64,000 nucleotides of DNA from Subdoligranulum variabile (GTDB lineage Bacteria; Bacillota; Clostridia; Oscillospirales; Ruminococcaceae): positions 62,001-126,000 of the forward strand of contig QAKI01000057.1 of NCBI GenBank assembly GCA_003343905.1, given 5' to 3'. The notes under the pieces are model-generated. The model saw only the letters and a list, made by a program, of their open reading frames with translations. It was not told the DNA's origin and did no database searches. The position numbers and the translations under genes were made by a program. Numbering within the stretch: position 1 is the stretch's first letter; the number at the start of each line of letters is the position of its first letter. Shown one piece after another: positions 1 through 8,563 of the stretch.

Positions 1-395
1 ATCTCTTCAAACTGTAACTTTTCATAGCTGATGTCTTTTCCAAGTTTCCGGGAGATCTCCAGCGCCCTGCCAAAATCTGCATGGCTGATGCACGCAGGTT
101 GCATGATCATCGCTTTCCAGGTGAAGTCGATTGTGCCGTCCTTTTTATCTAAGAACCAACTGACTTCCATGGGGTTGACTTTATAGTCAAAGCCTTTGGG
201 CCGGGCCACCTTGAATTTGAGGGTATAGGACAAAGAAAACAAGGAATTGCACGCTTCCTGAAAGTCCGGCCCGCTTGGATGGCCTTTGCCGTTGTAGGTG
301 ATGTAATGCATGGGCGGTACATCCACAAAAAACGGCGTTTTCCTTGTGCTTCTGTACAGCACTTTGTATGTGTCGTCGTATTCGTACTTCTGCAT
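1..395 (-). CDS. GyrI-like small-molecule-binding domain protein (3' end outside window)
   Basis: The minus-strand reading frame starts at ATG 395 behind a good ribosome binding site (AAGGAG) and is still open at base 1, so the C-terminus is missing. The visible 131 residues contain features of the GyrI-like effector-binding family: a 'YITYNGKGHPSG' turn, then 'FSLSYTLKFKV' and a 'PMEVSWFLD' strand. Stand-alone proteins of this family bind small molecules or hydrolyse cyclopropanoid compounds, and others are effector domains of AraC/MerR regulators. No DNA-binding domain is visible in this portion. The family call rests on motif pattern only. Confidence 0.7.
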   Translation of the reverse strand, partial: MQKYEYDDTYKVLYRSTRKTPFFVDVPPMHYITYNGKGHPSGPDFQEACNSLFSLSYTLKFKVARPKGFDYKVNPMEVSWFLDKKDGTIDFTWKAMIMQPACISHADFGRALEISRKLGKDISYEKLQFEE

Positions 396-461
396 GGATC
401 GCTCCTTTCTCGGGCGGCAGGCGGTTCCTGCGCGCAAATTTGGCGGCCGAACGGATCATAA

Positions 462-492
462 GGAAAATGCGCGCCAAGGCCATGGCGCGCAG
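462..492 (-). terminator. rho-independent terminator after the radical SAM pair
   Basis: A GCGCGCC/GGCGCGC stem with an 8-nt loop lies directly after the stop codon of the gene ending at 498. On the minus strand it is followed by ATTTTCC. It would end the transcript of the radical SAM pair before the GyrI-like gene. Confidence 0.6.
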
Positions 493-497
493 TTTTA

Positions 498-1148
498 TCA
501 GGCAAAGTCCTTCCCTGCCTGATCGTACAGATGGGTGCGCAGCACCTGGCACTGCCAGGCGGGCGCGCCCCCCTGGGCCTGCAGATACTGCATCAGCAGC
601 GACGGGTTCAGGTTCAGCGCCTCGCCGGAGCCGCAGGGGACCTGAATAGAAAAGTGCAGCCGGTCCCCCTCTACCTGCCACTGGATCTGCGGCAGGTAGG
701 CTTTCAGGTCCAGCGTTTTCTGCCCGCGCTTGGTCTTTTTGGAAACTTCCGCGCTGGGGGCTGCGTTGTAGGCTTCGATGGCACGGGCGCTTTCGGCCGG
801 CATGGTGATCTCGTAAACGGCCGAGGTGATCGCAGCGACCTTCTCGATGGCGGGGGCCACCTTTGTGATCGTGATGCCGCGCGGCATCAGCGGCTGCAAT
901 GCCGCCTGCCAGGCCGCGCCGTCGATCGTTTCCTGCTCGGTCTTTACCTCACAGCTTTCGCACAGGCTCTCCTGTTCCAGCGACAGCGGGCAGGAAAACG
1001 ACAGATAAATGTGCGGGTTGAACCCCTGGGTGTACCATACCGGCAGGCCGCTTATTTTGAGCAGGCGGTGGAACACCCGCTGCAGATCCAGCAGCGAAAT
1101 GTAGGCCGCTTCCCCGCGCTTTTCAAAGAAGATTCTTACTGTAGTCAA
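498..1148 (-). CDS. TIGR03936-family radical SAM-associated protein (DUF2344)
   Basis: This 216-residue protein begins with the family-typical 'VRIFFEKRGEAAYISLLDLQRVF' pattern, continues with 'TQGFNPHIYLSFSCPLSLEQES', and fits the short DUF2344 partner that accompanies TIGR03960 radical SAM proteins. The start is TTG 1148, with GGGAGG eight bases upstream, and it overlaps the end of the upstream radical SAM gene by 26 bp, so translation is probably coupled. In other Firmicutes this pair sits near spoIVFB and the RNase G/rplU genes, which agrees with the upstream neighbours here. The biochemical role is unknown. Confidence 0.82.
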   Translation of the reverse strand: MTTVRIFFEKRGEAAYISLLDLQRVFHRLLKISGLPVWYTQGFNPHIYLSFSCPLSLEQESLCESCEVKTEQETIDGAAWQAALQPLMPRGITITKVAPAIEKVAAITSAVYEITMPAESARAIEAYNAAPSAEVSKKTKRGQKTLDLKAYLPQIQWQVEGDRLHFSIQVPCGSGEALNLNPSLLMQYLQAQGGAPAWQCQVLRTHLYDQAGKDFA

Positions 1149-2988
1149 AACACGGTCCTCCCAGCAGTTTATTGGCGCCGCATCCGCTGCACTGACGGTT
1201 GCAGGGTTGCGTGGTCTGCGCCTTCAGGGCTTTTTCATATTCGCGCACCAGATGGGCATGGCTGACGCCCACGTCCAGGTGATCCCACGGGGTCACTTCA
1301 TCCGTTGCCATCGTGCGGTAATTGTAGAAGTCCGAGGCGATGCCGCAGGCTGCAAAAGCCGCCATCCAGCGGTCATAGTCAAAATATTCTTCCCAGGTAT
1401 CAAAGAACGCGCCGTTTTCAAACGCTGTTTCGATCACGCGGCCCAGACGGCGGTCGCCCTTGGCAAAAACGCCTTCCAGTACGCTGGTGGCGCTGTCATG
1501 ATAGTTGACCTTGATCTTGCGGGAGTGGACGCAGCTGAGCAGATACTTCTGCTTTTCCCGCAGGGATTCGCGCCGGTCCTGGGCGCAGAACTGGAACGGG
1601 GTGTCGGGTTTGGGCACGAAGCAGGCAACGCTGATGGTGACCTGCACGCCCTTGCCCTTGGGGCGCTCCGGGATCTGGTAGAACAGATCGACCACTTTCT
1701 GGGCGGTGTCCGCAATGCCCTTGATATCCTCCATGGTCTCAGTGGGAAGGCCCATCATGAAATACAGCTTGACCGAGGTGTACCCTTCCGAGAATGCGAT
1801 CCGGCAGCCGCGTTCGATCTGTTCCCAGGTGACGTTTTTATTGATGACGTCCCGCAGGCGCTGGGTGCCGGCTTCAGCGGCGAAAGTCAGACCGCTCTTG
1901 CGCACCTTGGAAGTCTTTTCGACAAGGGACTGAGAGAAGTTGTCCACCCGGAGCGAGGGCAGCGACAGGCTGACGTGGTCCGCTTCCGCCCAGGTGTTCA
2001 GCTCATCCAGGATGGATTCCAGCCGGGAATGGTCCGACGTGGAAAGGCTCATCAAACTCAGTTCGTCGTAGCCGGTATTGTGGCAGAGTTCCCGCGCGCT
2101 GTCGCTGATGAGCTTCGGGGAACGCTCCCGGAAAGGCCGGTAGATCTGCCCGGCCTGGCAGAACCGGCAGCCGCGCACACAGCCGCGCAGAACTTCCACG
2201 CTGGCGCGGTCCTGCACGGACCCCACCATCGGCACCACAAAGTGCTTCGGCGGTTCGTAGTCATCCATATTTTTGACGATGGCCTTGGTGACGCGCGCCG
2301 GGACACCGGGGCGGTTCGGTTTGACCGATTCGATCCGGCCGTCCGGCAGGTAGGCTACATCATAGAAAGACGGCACATACACGCCGGGGATCTTCGCCAT
2401 TTCCAGCAGCAGGGTCTCTTTGTCCCAGCCCTGTTTCTTGCCCTGTTCCACCGCCGCGCAGATATCCTGCAGCATCTGCTCGCCTTCGCCAAGCTGCATC
2501 ACGTCGAAGAAATCCGCCATCGGCTCCGCGTTGCACACGCAAGGCCCGCCTGCGATGATCAGCGGCCAGTGCTCATCGCGGTCCGCCGCGCGCAGCGGGA
2601 TGCCGGCCAGGCGCAGCATGGCCAGAACATTCGTATAGCACAGCTCGTATTCCAGCGAGAAGCCCACGATGTCAAACGCCGTCAGCGGGTCTTTGCTTTC
2701 CAGGCAGTACAGCGGAATCGACAGGCGTTCCATCTGTTCCTTCATATCCGTCCAGGGCATGAAGGCGCGCTCACACCACCAGTTTTCATGCCGGTTGAGC
2801 AGGTCATACAAAATTTTTTCGCCCAGGAACGACATGCCGATCTCGTAGGTGTCCGGGAAGCAGAAGGCCATGCGCACATCGACGCGGTCTTTCTCTTTGT
2901 ATACGCTGCCCGGCTCGCCGCCCGTATAACGGCCCGGTTTCTGCACAAGGCTCAGCGCCTCTTTGAATTTCGGGGAAAATTCCGCCAT
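1123..2988 (-). CDS. TIGR03960-family B12-binding/radical SAM protein
   Basis: This 621-residue protein has an N-terminal cobalamin-binding-like region (about residues 40-190, with 'FCFPDTYEIGMSFLG' and a 'GGPCVCNAEP' turn) and a radical SAM core with the cluster motif 'RGCVRGCRFCQAG' (CxxxCxxC). 'SLPSLRVD', 'FAAEAGTQRLRDVINKN' and 'VKLYFMMGLPTET' are typical of B12-radical SAM enzymes. The C-terminus has a Cys-rich tail (CNRQCSGCG) that may hold another metal. It overlaps the DUF2344 partner. The substrate of this family is unknown. The start ATG 2988 has AAGGATGG upstream. Confidence 0.85.
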   Translation of the reverse strand: MAEFSPKFKEALSLVQKPGRYTGGEPGSVYKEKDRVDVRMAFCFPDTYEIGMSFLGEKILYDLLNRHENWWCERAFMPWTDMKEQMERLSIPLYCLESKDPLTAFDIVGFSLEYELCYTNVLAMLRLAGIPLRAADRDEHWPLIIAGGPCVCNAEPMADFFDVMQLGEGEQMLQDICAAVEQGKKQGWDKETLLLEMAKIPGVYVPSFYDVAYLPDGRIESVKPNRPGVPARVTKAIVKNMDDYEPPKHFVVPMVGSVQDRASVEVLRGCVRGCRFCQAGQIYRPFRERSPKLISDSARELCHNTGYDELSLMSLSTSDHSRLESILDELNTWAEADHVSLSLPSLRVDNFSQSLVEKTSKVRKSGLTFAAEAGTQRLRDVINKNVTWEQIERGCRIAFSEGYTSVKLYFMMGLPTETMEDIKGIADTAQKVVDLFYQIPERPKGKGVQVTISVACFVPKPDTPFQFCAQDRRESLREKQKYLLSCVHSRKIKVNYHDSATSVLEGVFAKGDRRLGRVIETAFENGAFFDTWEEYFDYDRWMAAFAACGIASDFYNYRTMATDEVTPWDHLDVGVSHAHLVREYEKALKAQTTQPCNRQCSGCGANKLLGGPCFDYSKNLL

Positions 2989-3058
2989 TTTCGTGAACCA
3001 TCCTTGTTATTGAACTGTTTTCATTGTACCTTATGCGACCGGGAAATGCAACTGTTGT

Positions 3059-3520
3059 TCACCATCTCCAGAAAGAATGCAGCATCCGCGCGCCGTCCAG
3101 CCCGGGCAGCGGCAGCAGGTTCATGCCGCCGACCAGCAGGTTGGCGCTGGCGAACCAGTACCCAAGGTAGCTGTACTGCCCCGTCAGTTCCATCCAGCCC
3201 AGCATACCGCAGCAGGTCAGCAGGTTGCACAGCGGCCCGGCCGCCGCCAGCAGAAATTCCCGCTGCGGGGTCAATGGCACGCCGCGCAGCCGCAGGCAGA
3301 TGCCGCCCGGCGATATTTCCAGGTCCGGCCAGCACTTCCACTGCCGGCGGTACATCAGCAGATGGCCGCTTTCATGCAGAACCGCGCAGAACAGGCCGAT
3401 GCGGATCACGCCGATGCTGTCCAGCGCGAGGGCGAAGCAGAGAACAAAAAGGACCGCCAGCGGCGCGCGCACACGGACCCGCGCCCTACGATGCCGCCTG
3501 CAATGCCTGGGACGGATCAT
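3059..3520 (-). CDS. SpoIVFB-like intramembrane site-2 metalloprotease (minimal form)
   Basis: A membrane protease candidate of about 153 residues. It has an HExxH zinc motif ('AVLHESGHLL') inside the second hydrophobic segment and the second S2P motif 'NLLPLPGLDGARML' (NxxPxxxLDG) near the C-terminus. Together they define a site-2 protease. It follows the M23/LytM membrane protein exactly as spoIVFB follows spoIVFA, so the inferred job is cleavage of pro-sigma-K in the mother cell. It lacks the C-terminal CBS domain of B. subtilis SpoIVFB. The start is uncertain: ATG 3520 follows AGGGGGT, while the frame stays open to 3547. It overlaps the upstream gene. Confidence 0.75.
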   Translation of the reverse strand: MIRPRHCRRHRRARVRVRAPLAVLFVLCFALALDSIGVIRIGLFCAVLHESGHLLMYRRQWKCWPDLEISPGGICLRLRGVPLTPQREFLLAAAGPLCNLLTCCGMLGWMELTGQYSYLGYWFASANLLVGGMNLLPLPGLDGARMLHSFWRW

Positions 3521-4289
3521 ACCGGACCCCCTGATGCAGAATTTCAAAGTGCAGATGCGGGCCGGTCGCGTTGCCGGTCTCCCCCACGGTCCCCAACACC
3601 TGCCCGGCCGTCACCGGCTGGCCGCTGCGCACGAACACATACTGCATATGCGCGTACAGGCTTTCGTCCCCGTCTTCGTGCAGGATCCGCACATAGTTCC
3701 CGTAGCTGTTGTGCGTACCGGCGTAGCGCACCACGCCGTCGGCGGCCGCGAAGATCATAGTGCCTTCCGCGGCCGCCAGGTCGTTGCCCAGGTGGAAATC
3801 CGAGCCGGAACCGCCCATCGGGTCCGTCCGCCACCCGTAGCCGGATGTCCGGGTATCGCTGCCGCCCGGCAGCGGATAGCACAGCGCAAATTCCGGCAGA
3901 TAGCTTTCCTCCCGCGCGCCGGACGGGACGGTTTGCCTCTTGCCGTGGGCAGGCCGCGCCGCCGTGCTTTGCGCCGCCGGTTCCCCGGCCCAGAATTCAC
4001 CGATTGCCCGGCTGACGGTCTCCACCGCGTCCTCCGTAAATTTGGCAAGGTTGCGCCCCTGCGTCAGGAACAGTTCCTGCTCCGGCTGCATGGCTGCTTC
4101 AAACGCCGTGCGCAGCCGCGGCAAAAACGGCCACTGCATGTACCGGGCGCCCAGCACCAGCCCCACCGCCGCCAGACAGAGCAGGACCTGCGCCCACAGG
4201 ACCAGATTTTCTTCGGTTTTGGGCTTTCCCCTTCCCTTTTTGCGGCCGCCGCCCGCCTGCGGCGGCGCCATCCCGCTTTCTTCCCACAT
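3486..4289 (-). CDS. SpoIVFA-like membrane-anchored M23 (LytM) peptidase
   Basis: A protein of about 267 residues with a basic, Gly/Lys-rich N-terminus, one transmembrane helix ('LLCLAAVGLVLGARYM'), a linker, and a C-terminal M23 domain. The domain keeps the zinc-ligand patterns: 'FHLGNDLAA' (HxxxD), the strand 'GNYVRILHEDG', and 'GPHLHFEI' (HxH). The start ATG 4289 has AGGAGGT upstream; the longer frame to 4478 has no such site. The location just before a SpoIVFB-like protease suggests the SpoIVFA role, tethering and regulating the protease in the outer forespore membrane. The apparently intact catalytic residues leave room for real peptidase activity. Confidence 0.75.
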   Translation of the reverse strand: MWEESGMAPPQAGGGRKKGRGKPKTEENLVLWAQVLLCLAAVGLVLGARYMQWPFLPRLRTAFEAAMQPEQELFLTQGRNLAKFTEDAVETVSRAIGEFWAGEPAAQSTAARPAHGKRQTVPSGAREESYLPEFALCYPLPGGSDTRTSGYGWRTDPMGGSGSDFHLGNDLAAAEGTMIFAAADGVVRYAGTHNSYGNYVRILHEDGDESLYAHMQYVFVRSGQPVTAGQVLGTVGETGNATGPHLHFEILHQGVRYDPSQALQAAS

Positions 4290-4328
4290 AGGAAAACACC
4301 TCCTTTTTGCATATATACGGCGAAAGGC

Positions 4329-4369
4329 AAAAAAATATCCGCACCAGCTTTGGGAAACCGGTGCGGATA
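4329..4369 (-). terminator. rho-independent terminator after the SRPBCC gene
   Basis: A perfect 10-bp stem TATCCGCACC/GGTGCGGATA with a 14-nt loop is followed on the minus strand by seven T residues. It lies between the stop of the SRPBCC gene (4382) and the start of the SpoIVFA-like gene, separating the two transcription units. Confidence 0.88.
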
Positions 4370-4381
4370 CATCCTGCGGGA

Positions 4382-4759
4382 TTATGCGCCGAGGGCGTTG
4401 TGCAGCATCGTCATGCGTTCCTGCAGCAGCTTTTTCGGCTTGGCGAACAGGCCCAGGCCCTTGATCTCCATCGTGCATTCCAGGCTGGTGGAATCGCCGC
4501 CGCCCAGCAGAATTACCGTGAACGTGCCGCTGATCTTGCCCTTCTGGAAGCTGCCGCTCAGGCTGCGGGGCTTTTCAAAGCGGGTGAAGTTCAGTTCCGT
4601 GGTGCTGCCGTCGGTGTGGTGTTCCACCATGCGCTGGTCGCCGTCGTTCTCACAGTCGCGCACGTCCTTGCGCCAACTGTTGAGGGTGGGTTTCGTCAGA
4701 TAGAGCCAGACCTTGGTGGGGTCGCAGCTAAAGTTTTCAGTAATGACACACGTCTTCAT
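4382..4759 (-). CDS. SRPBCC (START/Bet v1-like) domain protein
   Basis: This 125-residue protein has an SRPBCC-like pattern: N-terminal 'ITENFSCDPTKVWLYLTKP' (the usual 'PAEKVWxxLTD' opening), a middle beta-rich part with 'TDGSTTELNFTRFEKP', and a C-terminal amphipathic helix. Such proteins form a hydrophobic cavity that binds lipids or metabolites; no ligand can be inferred here. A clear ribosome binding site (GGAAAGGAAA) precedes ATG 4759. It lies 24 bp downstream of ppk and may share its transcript. Confidence 0.65.
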   Translation of the reverse strand: MKTCVITENFSCDPTKVWLYLTKPTLNSWRKDVRDCENDGDQRMVEHHTDGSTTELNFTRFEKPRSLSGSFQKGKISGTFTVILLGGGDSTSLECTMEIKGLGLFAKPKKLLQERMTMLHNALGA

Positions 4760-4783
4760 GTTGCGGAAGTTTCCTTTCCAGTT

Positions 4784-6985
4784 TTATTTTTTGCCGCGGC
4801 CGAACAGATTCTGCCACAGCCCCGTGCGGGCAGGGCGCAGAGAAGAAGGCTGCCGCCCGCCCGTTTTGGTTCCCGTCTTTTTTGCCACAGCTTTGGCCGC
4901 AGGCTGCTTCGGTTTTTCCTGCTCCATCACAAAGCCGTCCTTGAAGTAGCCGAACATCGCCATCTGGCTGTCCACCGGGGGCTGGCCCGGCGCAGGCTTC
5001 ACCTTGGTATAGTTCCCGTCGGGCTGCATTTCCCGCGCGTTGACCGTATCCCGCAGCTGCAGATCCAGGATGCCGCGCAGCTTTTTGGCGATCACCGGGT
5101 CATCCACCCGCACGCCCACTTCCACGCGGCGCTCGGTGTTGCGGGTCAGGAAGTCACCCGAAGCGATGTAGATGCGCATATTCTCCCCGCTGCCGAAGCA
5201 GTAAATGCGGGAGTGTTCCAGATAACGGCCCACGATGCTGCGGATATGCACGTTCTCCGTGCGGCCGGGCACACCGGCCCGCACGCAGCAGATTCCGCGC
5301 ACGATCATATCCACCCGCACACCGGCACAGCTTGCCTGGCTGATCTTGGCGATGATCTGCGGGTCGTTGATGGAGTTGTTCTTCAAAATGATCGAAGCCG
5401 GTTTGCCCTGCATGGCCAGCGCGATCTGGCGGTCCATTTCTTCCAGCAGCACCGTCTTGAAGCGCAGCGGCGCCACCAGCATGGTGTCCGCTTCACTGGT
5501 CAGGCGCTGCAGCGCCATATTGTTGAACACGGCGTTGGCTTCCTCGCCAATGCTCTGCCGCGTGGTGATGAAGGAAAGGTCGGTGTACAGTTCGCTGGTT
5601 TTCTCGTTGTAGTTACCGGTGCCGATCTGGGTCAGGTAATGGTACTTGCCGTTCACCCGGCTGGTGATCAGCGTCAGCTTGGAATGGACCTTGTAATCGT
5701 CGAAGCCGTACATCACCGTGCAGCCCGCATCCTGCAACTGCTTGGACCAGTCGATGTTGTTCTGCTCGTCAAAGCGGGCGCGCAGTTCCACCATGGCCAC
5801 GACCTCTTTGCCGTTTTCCGCCGCATTGATCAGCGCGCTGACGATCTGGGAGTCGCTGGCCATGCGGTACAGCGTCATCTTGATGGAAACGACGTTGGGA
5901 TCCGCGCCCGCGCGCAGCAGCATACGAATGAACGGGCGGATGCTCTGGTACGGGTAAGCCAGGAGAACGTCGTGCTTGCGTACCTCGGTGTACAGGTCAT
6001 ACCCGGCGGGAGCCTGCATCGGCTTGGCCGGCGGGTAGAACATTTCCGCGTGGCCGCCGTCCCCGGCGATCCGCGACGCCAACTTGAACAGGCAGCCGGT
6101 GTCCAGCGGCGAAGTCTGCGAATAGCAGCGGGACGCCGGAACGACCAGCTTGTCCCGCAGGAATTTGGCGATCTCCTGCGGGGCTTCCGGCCAGAACTGC
6201 AGGCGGACCGCCGCCAGTTTGCGGCGCTTCTTGAGCAGTTCACTCATCACGTCGCGGAAGTCGATGTCGTGGTCCATCATGCCCTCGTCCACCGTGATGT
6301 CGGCGTTGCGGGTCACGCGGAACAGGCATTTTTTCTGGATCGTGCTGGTGTTGAAGATGGCGGACGCATAGTGGGCCACCAGTTCCTCAATAAAGGCAAA
6401 GCAGGTGGTCTCGCCGTCGCGGATGAACAGCACGCGCTCGAACCGGCTGCTGATCGGGATAATGCCGAAGCTGACGCCGTCGCCCTTGTTGTAAAGCTGG
6501 GCGATGTAGTAAATGTCCTTATTGTTCAGGAACGGGAACGGATGGCGCGAGTCCACGATCTGCGGGCTGAGCAGCGGCAGCAGTTCCCGGTGGAAGTAGG
6601 TTTTCCAGAAATGTTCCTGCTGTTTGCTCAGCTTGGAAAAATCCACTTTTTTATATCCGGCGTCCGCCAACTGCCCCATAAGGTGCTGGAAGTATTTGTC
6701 GCACTTCGCCTGCAATTCGGCCACGCGAGGCGTGATGGCGGCGATCTGTTCGGCCGCCGTCATGTGCGTGACCACGTCCGGTTTGTTGTTCTTGAGCAGC
6801 GTCTGGTCGTACAGCGAACCGACGCGCACCATGAAGAACTCATCCATATTGCTGCCGAAGATGGCGGCAAATTTCAGACGTTCGGCCAGCGGCACGTTCT
6901 TCTCCTTGGCCAGCGCCAGCACGCGGCTGTCAAAGTCGAGCCAGCTCAATTCCCGGTTGATGAAAATACTCTCGGACTTTTCCAA
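4784..6985 (-). CDS. ppk1: Polyphosphate kinase 1
   Basis: About 733 residues, the usual length for PPK1, which reversibly moves the gamma-phosphate of ATP onto inorganic polyphosphate. The N-domain signature 'FINRELSWLDFDSRVL' and 'FGSNMDEFFMVRV' are present, followed by 'LLAYPYQSIRPFIRMLLRAG', 'VVAMVELRARFDEQNNI' and the catalytic-His segment 'YGFDDYKVHSKLTLI'. The C-terminal basic tail is low complexity. TTG 6985 is preferred as start because GGGAGG lies at proper spacing; an upstream TTG at 7006 has none. Located just after comEA and probably cotranscribed. Confidence 0.95.
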   Translation of the reverse strand: MEKSESIFINRELSWLDFDSRVLALAKEKNVPLAERLKFAAIFGSNMDEFFMVRVGSLYDQTLLKNNKPDVVTHMTAAEQIAAITPRVAELQAKCDKYFQHLMGQLADAGYKKVDFSKLSKQQEHFWKTYFHRELLPLLSPQIVDSRHPFPFLNNKDIYYIAQLYNKGDGVSFGIIPISSRFERVLFIRDGETTCFAFIEELVAHYASAIFNTSTIQKKCLFRVTRNADITVDEGMMDHDIDFRDVMSELLKKRRKLAAVRLQFWPEAPQEIAKFLRDKLVVPASRCYSQTSPLDTGCLFKLASRIAGDGGHAEMFYPPAKPMQAPAGYDLYTEVRKHDVLLAYPYQSIRPFIRMLLRAGADPNVVSIKMTLYRMASDSQIVSALINAAENGKEVVAMVELRARFDEQNNIDWSKQLQDAGCTVMYGFDDYKVHSKLTLITSRVNGKYHYLTQIGTGNYNEKTSELYTDLSFITTRQSIGEEANAVFNNMALQRLTSEADTMLVAPLRFKTVLLEEMDRQIALAMQGKPASIILKNNSINDPQIIAKISQASCAGVRVDMIVRGICCVRAGVPGRTENVHIRSIVGRYLEHSRIYCFGSGENMRIYIASGDFLTRNTERRVEVGVRVDDPVIAKKLRGILDLQLRDTVNAREMQPDGNYTKVKPAPGQPPVDSQMAMFGYFKDGFVMEQEKPKQPAAKAVAKKTGTKTGGRQPSSLRPARTGLWQNLFGRGKK

Positions 6986-7002
6986 GTTCCTGTTCCTCCC
7001 TG

Positions 7003-7407
7003 TCAATTTGTATCGGCATCGTCCGCCCGCTGTGTACCGGCGACCGCAAGGCCCGCCCAGCTTTCGACCATGCGGGCCGAGATCCCCTTCACCTCATCCA
7101 GTTCGTCGAGCGAAGCGAACGGCCCGTGTTCTTCCCGGTAGGCGATGATGGCGTCCGCCTTGACCGGCCCGATCCCGGGCAGTTCCATCAGCAACTGGGC
7201 GTCGGCGGTGTTCACGTCGATCGGACCCGTGTGGGATCCTTCCGGCGTGGGGGCCTGCACGGCGGCGGGGACCTGATAAGCCGCCGCCCGGTCCGGGAAC
7301 TGCCAGACCGGCGCGATCAGAAACAGCGCGCCCCACACGATAACGGCGGCGGCCACTATCGTGGCGGCAAGCAGGTGCCGGGCTGCGGGCTGGCGGCTTT
7401 CCTTCAC
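7003..7407 (-). CDS. comEA: ComEA-type helix-hairpin-helix DNA-binding protein
   Basis: This 134-residue protein has an N-terminal membrane anchor ('LAATIVAAAVIVWGALFLI'), a Pro/Ala linker, and a C-terminal double HhH module ('IDVNTADAQLLMELPGIGPVKADAIIAYREEHGPF', then 'LDEVKGISARMVE'). This is the ComEA arrangement: a surface receptor for DNA during transformation. The start GTG 7407 has GGAG upstream at a slightly long distance. No comEC is visible next to it; it is followed by ppk1 after 17 bp. Confidence 0.85.
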   Translation of the reverse strand: MKESRQPAARHLLAATIVAAAVIVWGALFLIAPVWQFPDRAAAYQVPAAVQAPTPEGSHTGPIDVNTADAQLLMELPGIGPVKADAIIAYREEHGPFASLDELDEVKGISARMVESWAGLAVAGTQRADDADTN

Positions 7408-7437
7408 GGTCAGGACTCCATTTCCATGTTTGCCCCT

Positions 7438-7446
7438 ATTATAGCA
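7438..7446 (-). promoter_or_regulatory. extended -10 promoter element for comEA-ppk1
   Basis: On the minus strand TGCTATAAT forms a consensus -10 with the extended TGn motif about 31 bp upstream of the comEA GTG. No clear -35 is visible. Confidence 0.45.
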
Positions 7447-7499
7447 TGACCGTCAGAAAAATGCACTCAAAATCTTGTCTTTTACAGAAAATATATCCC

Positions 7500-7766
7500 T
7501 TATTGACCGTGCCGCCCCCGCCGCTGCAAATCCTCCGGCTCCACGTCCGTCATGATCGCATCGACGCCGATGTTGCGGATGGACTGCCAGGGGATGACAA
7601 GGTCCTCATCGTACCCCATCAGCCCGAACAGATGCGCGCGCCCGCGCAGCACCACGGACTGCAGTGCGGCGTTTTTTTCGTCAAAGATCACATCGTCGAT
7701 CCGGCCCAGTTTTTCCCCGGTACGGATCTGGATCACGTCTTTTTCACCCAGTTCACGCAAAGTCAT
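7500..7766 (-). CDS. YlmC/YmxH-family PRC-barrel sporulation protein
   Basis: An 88-residue protein forming one PRC-barrel domain: 'MTLRELGEKDVIQIRTGEKLG', 'DDVIFDEKNAALQSVVL', and a C-terminal 'DEDLVIPWQSIRNIGVDAIMTDV'. This is the size and pattern of the YlmC/YmxH family, found in endospore formers and linked to sporulation. Its molecular role is not known. ATG 7766 is chosen as the start because GGGAGG lies nine bases upstream; the open frame continues to 7979 without such a signal. Divergent from the HAD gene. Confidence 0.85.
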   Translation of the reverse strand: MTLRELGEKDVIQIRTGEKLGRIDDVIFDEKNAALQSVVLRGRAHLFGLMGYDEDLVIPWQSIRNIGVDAIMTDVEPEDLQRRGRHGQ

Positions 7767-7818
7767 GCACAGCGCCTCCCTTCTGTATGCCGTTCCATTG
7801 TATGCGGTGAAAAAGCGA

Positions 7819-7847
7819 TTGTTTCCCGGCGCGTTTCCGTGTATAAT
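7819..7847 (+). promoter_or_regulatory. sigma-A promoter for the HAD hydrolase gene
   Basis: TTGTTT and TATAAT are separated by 17 bp, 42 bp upstream of the ATG at 7890. It is a good vegetative promoter on sequence alone. Confidence 0.7.
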
Positions 7848-7889
7848 AGAAGGCACAGAAATGAAGTGTACCGGGAGGAAGCTGCTCTT

Positions 7890-8501
7890 ATGTATAAAAA
7901 CATCCTTCTTGATTTCGGGGGCGTCGTTGTGGATTTCAACCCCCGCAATTTTCTGATGGACCGCTTTATGAACAAACACGCAGAGGACGTGGTATATGAC
8001 CTAACCTTCGGCAGCCAGGAATGGATGGACCTCGACCGCGGCGTCATCACCCGCGAGGAAGCCAACCGCCTGATGATGGAGAACGCGGCCCATGTCAACC
8101 GGGAGTTCGAGGTCCGCACCGTCATTGAAGAATGGGCCGCGATGCTGCGCACGAAAAAAACGACAATCCGGGTGATGAAGGAACTGAAATCTGCCGGGTA
8201 CCGCCTGTATTACCTGACGAACATTCCCACCGACGTTCTGGACGATCTGCGCCAGCGGGACTGGTTTGCCCTGTTTGACGGGGGCATTGCCTCCTGTGAA
8301 GTACACCTGTGCAAGCCGGAGCCGGAGATCTACACGACGCTGATGCGCCAGTATCACCTTGCCTACGACGAGTCCATCTTTGTGGACGACAGTAAGGCCA
8401 ACGCCCAGGCTGCCTATAACCTGGGCATTACCGGCATCCTGTATAAAAACCCGAAGTCCTTCCAGCGTGCGCTGCGCGCCTGCGGCATCGAACTGGAATG
8501 A
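7890..8501 (+). CDS. HAD superfamily (subfamily IA) hydrolase
   Basis: A 203-residue HAD phosphatase-like enzyme. Motif I is 'LLDFGGVVVDFN' (the DxGGV variant with one obvious Asp), motif II is the Thr in 'YYLTNIP', motif III includes Lys in 'CKPEPEIY', and motif IV is 'FVDDSKANAQAA'. The helical cap between motifs I and II is of the C1 type. The Gly-Gly form of motif I matches the YihX/epoxide-hydrolase-N-like branch, often sugar-phosphate phosphatases; the substrate cannot be told. The start ATG 7890 has GGGAGGAA upstream. Confidence 0.85.
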   Translation: MYKNILLDFGGVVVDFNPRNFLMDRFMNKHAEDVVYDLTFGSQEWMDLDRGVITREEANRLMMENAAHVNREFEVRTVIEEWAAMLRTKKTTIRVMKELKSAGYRLYYLTNIPTDVLDDLRQRDWFALFDGGIASCEVHLCKPEPEIYTTLMRQYHLAYDESIFVDDSKANAQAAYNLGITGILYKNPKSFQRALRACGIELE

Positions 8502-8563
8502 CAGCGTGCGTTTTGGATTTCTGACTGTGCGTACCGCCTGATAGATCGCGGAGGCGTTTGTTT

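Noticed and set aside
4307..7141. A 944-codon plus-strand frame
   Set aside because: It is antisense to ppk1 and the SRPBCC gene, has a His/Arg/Ala-rich nonsense composition and no ribosome binding site.
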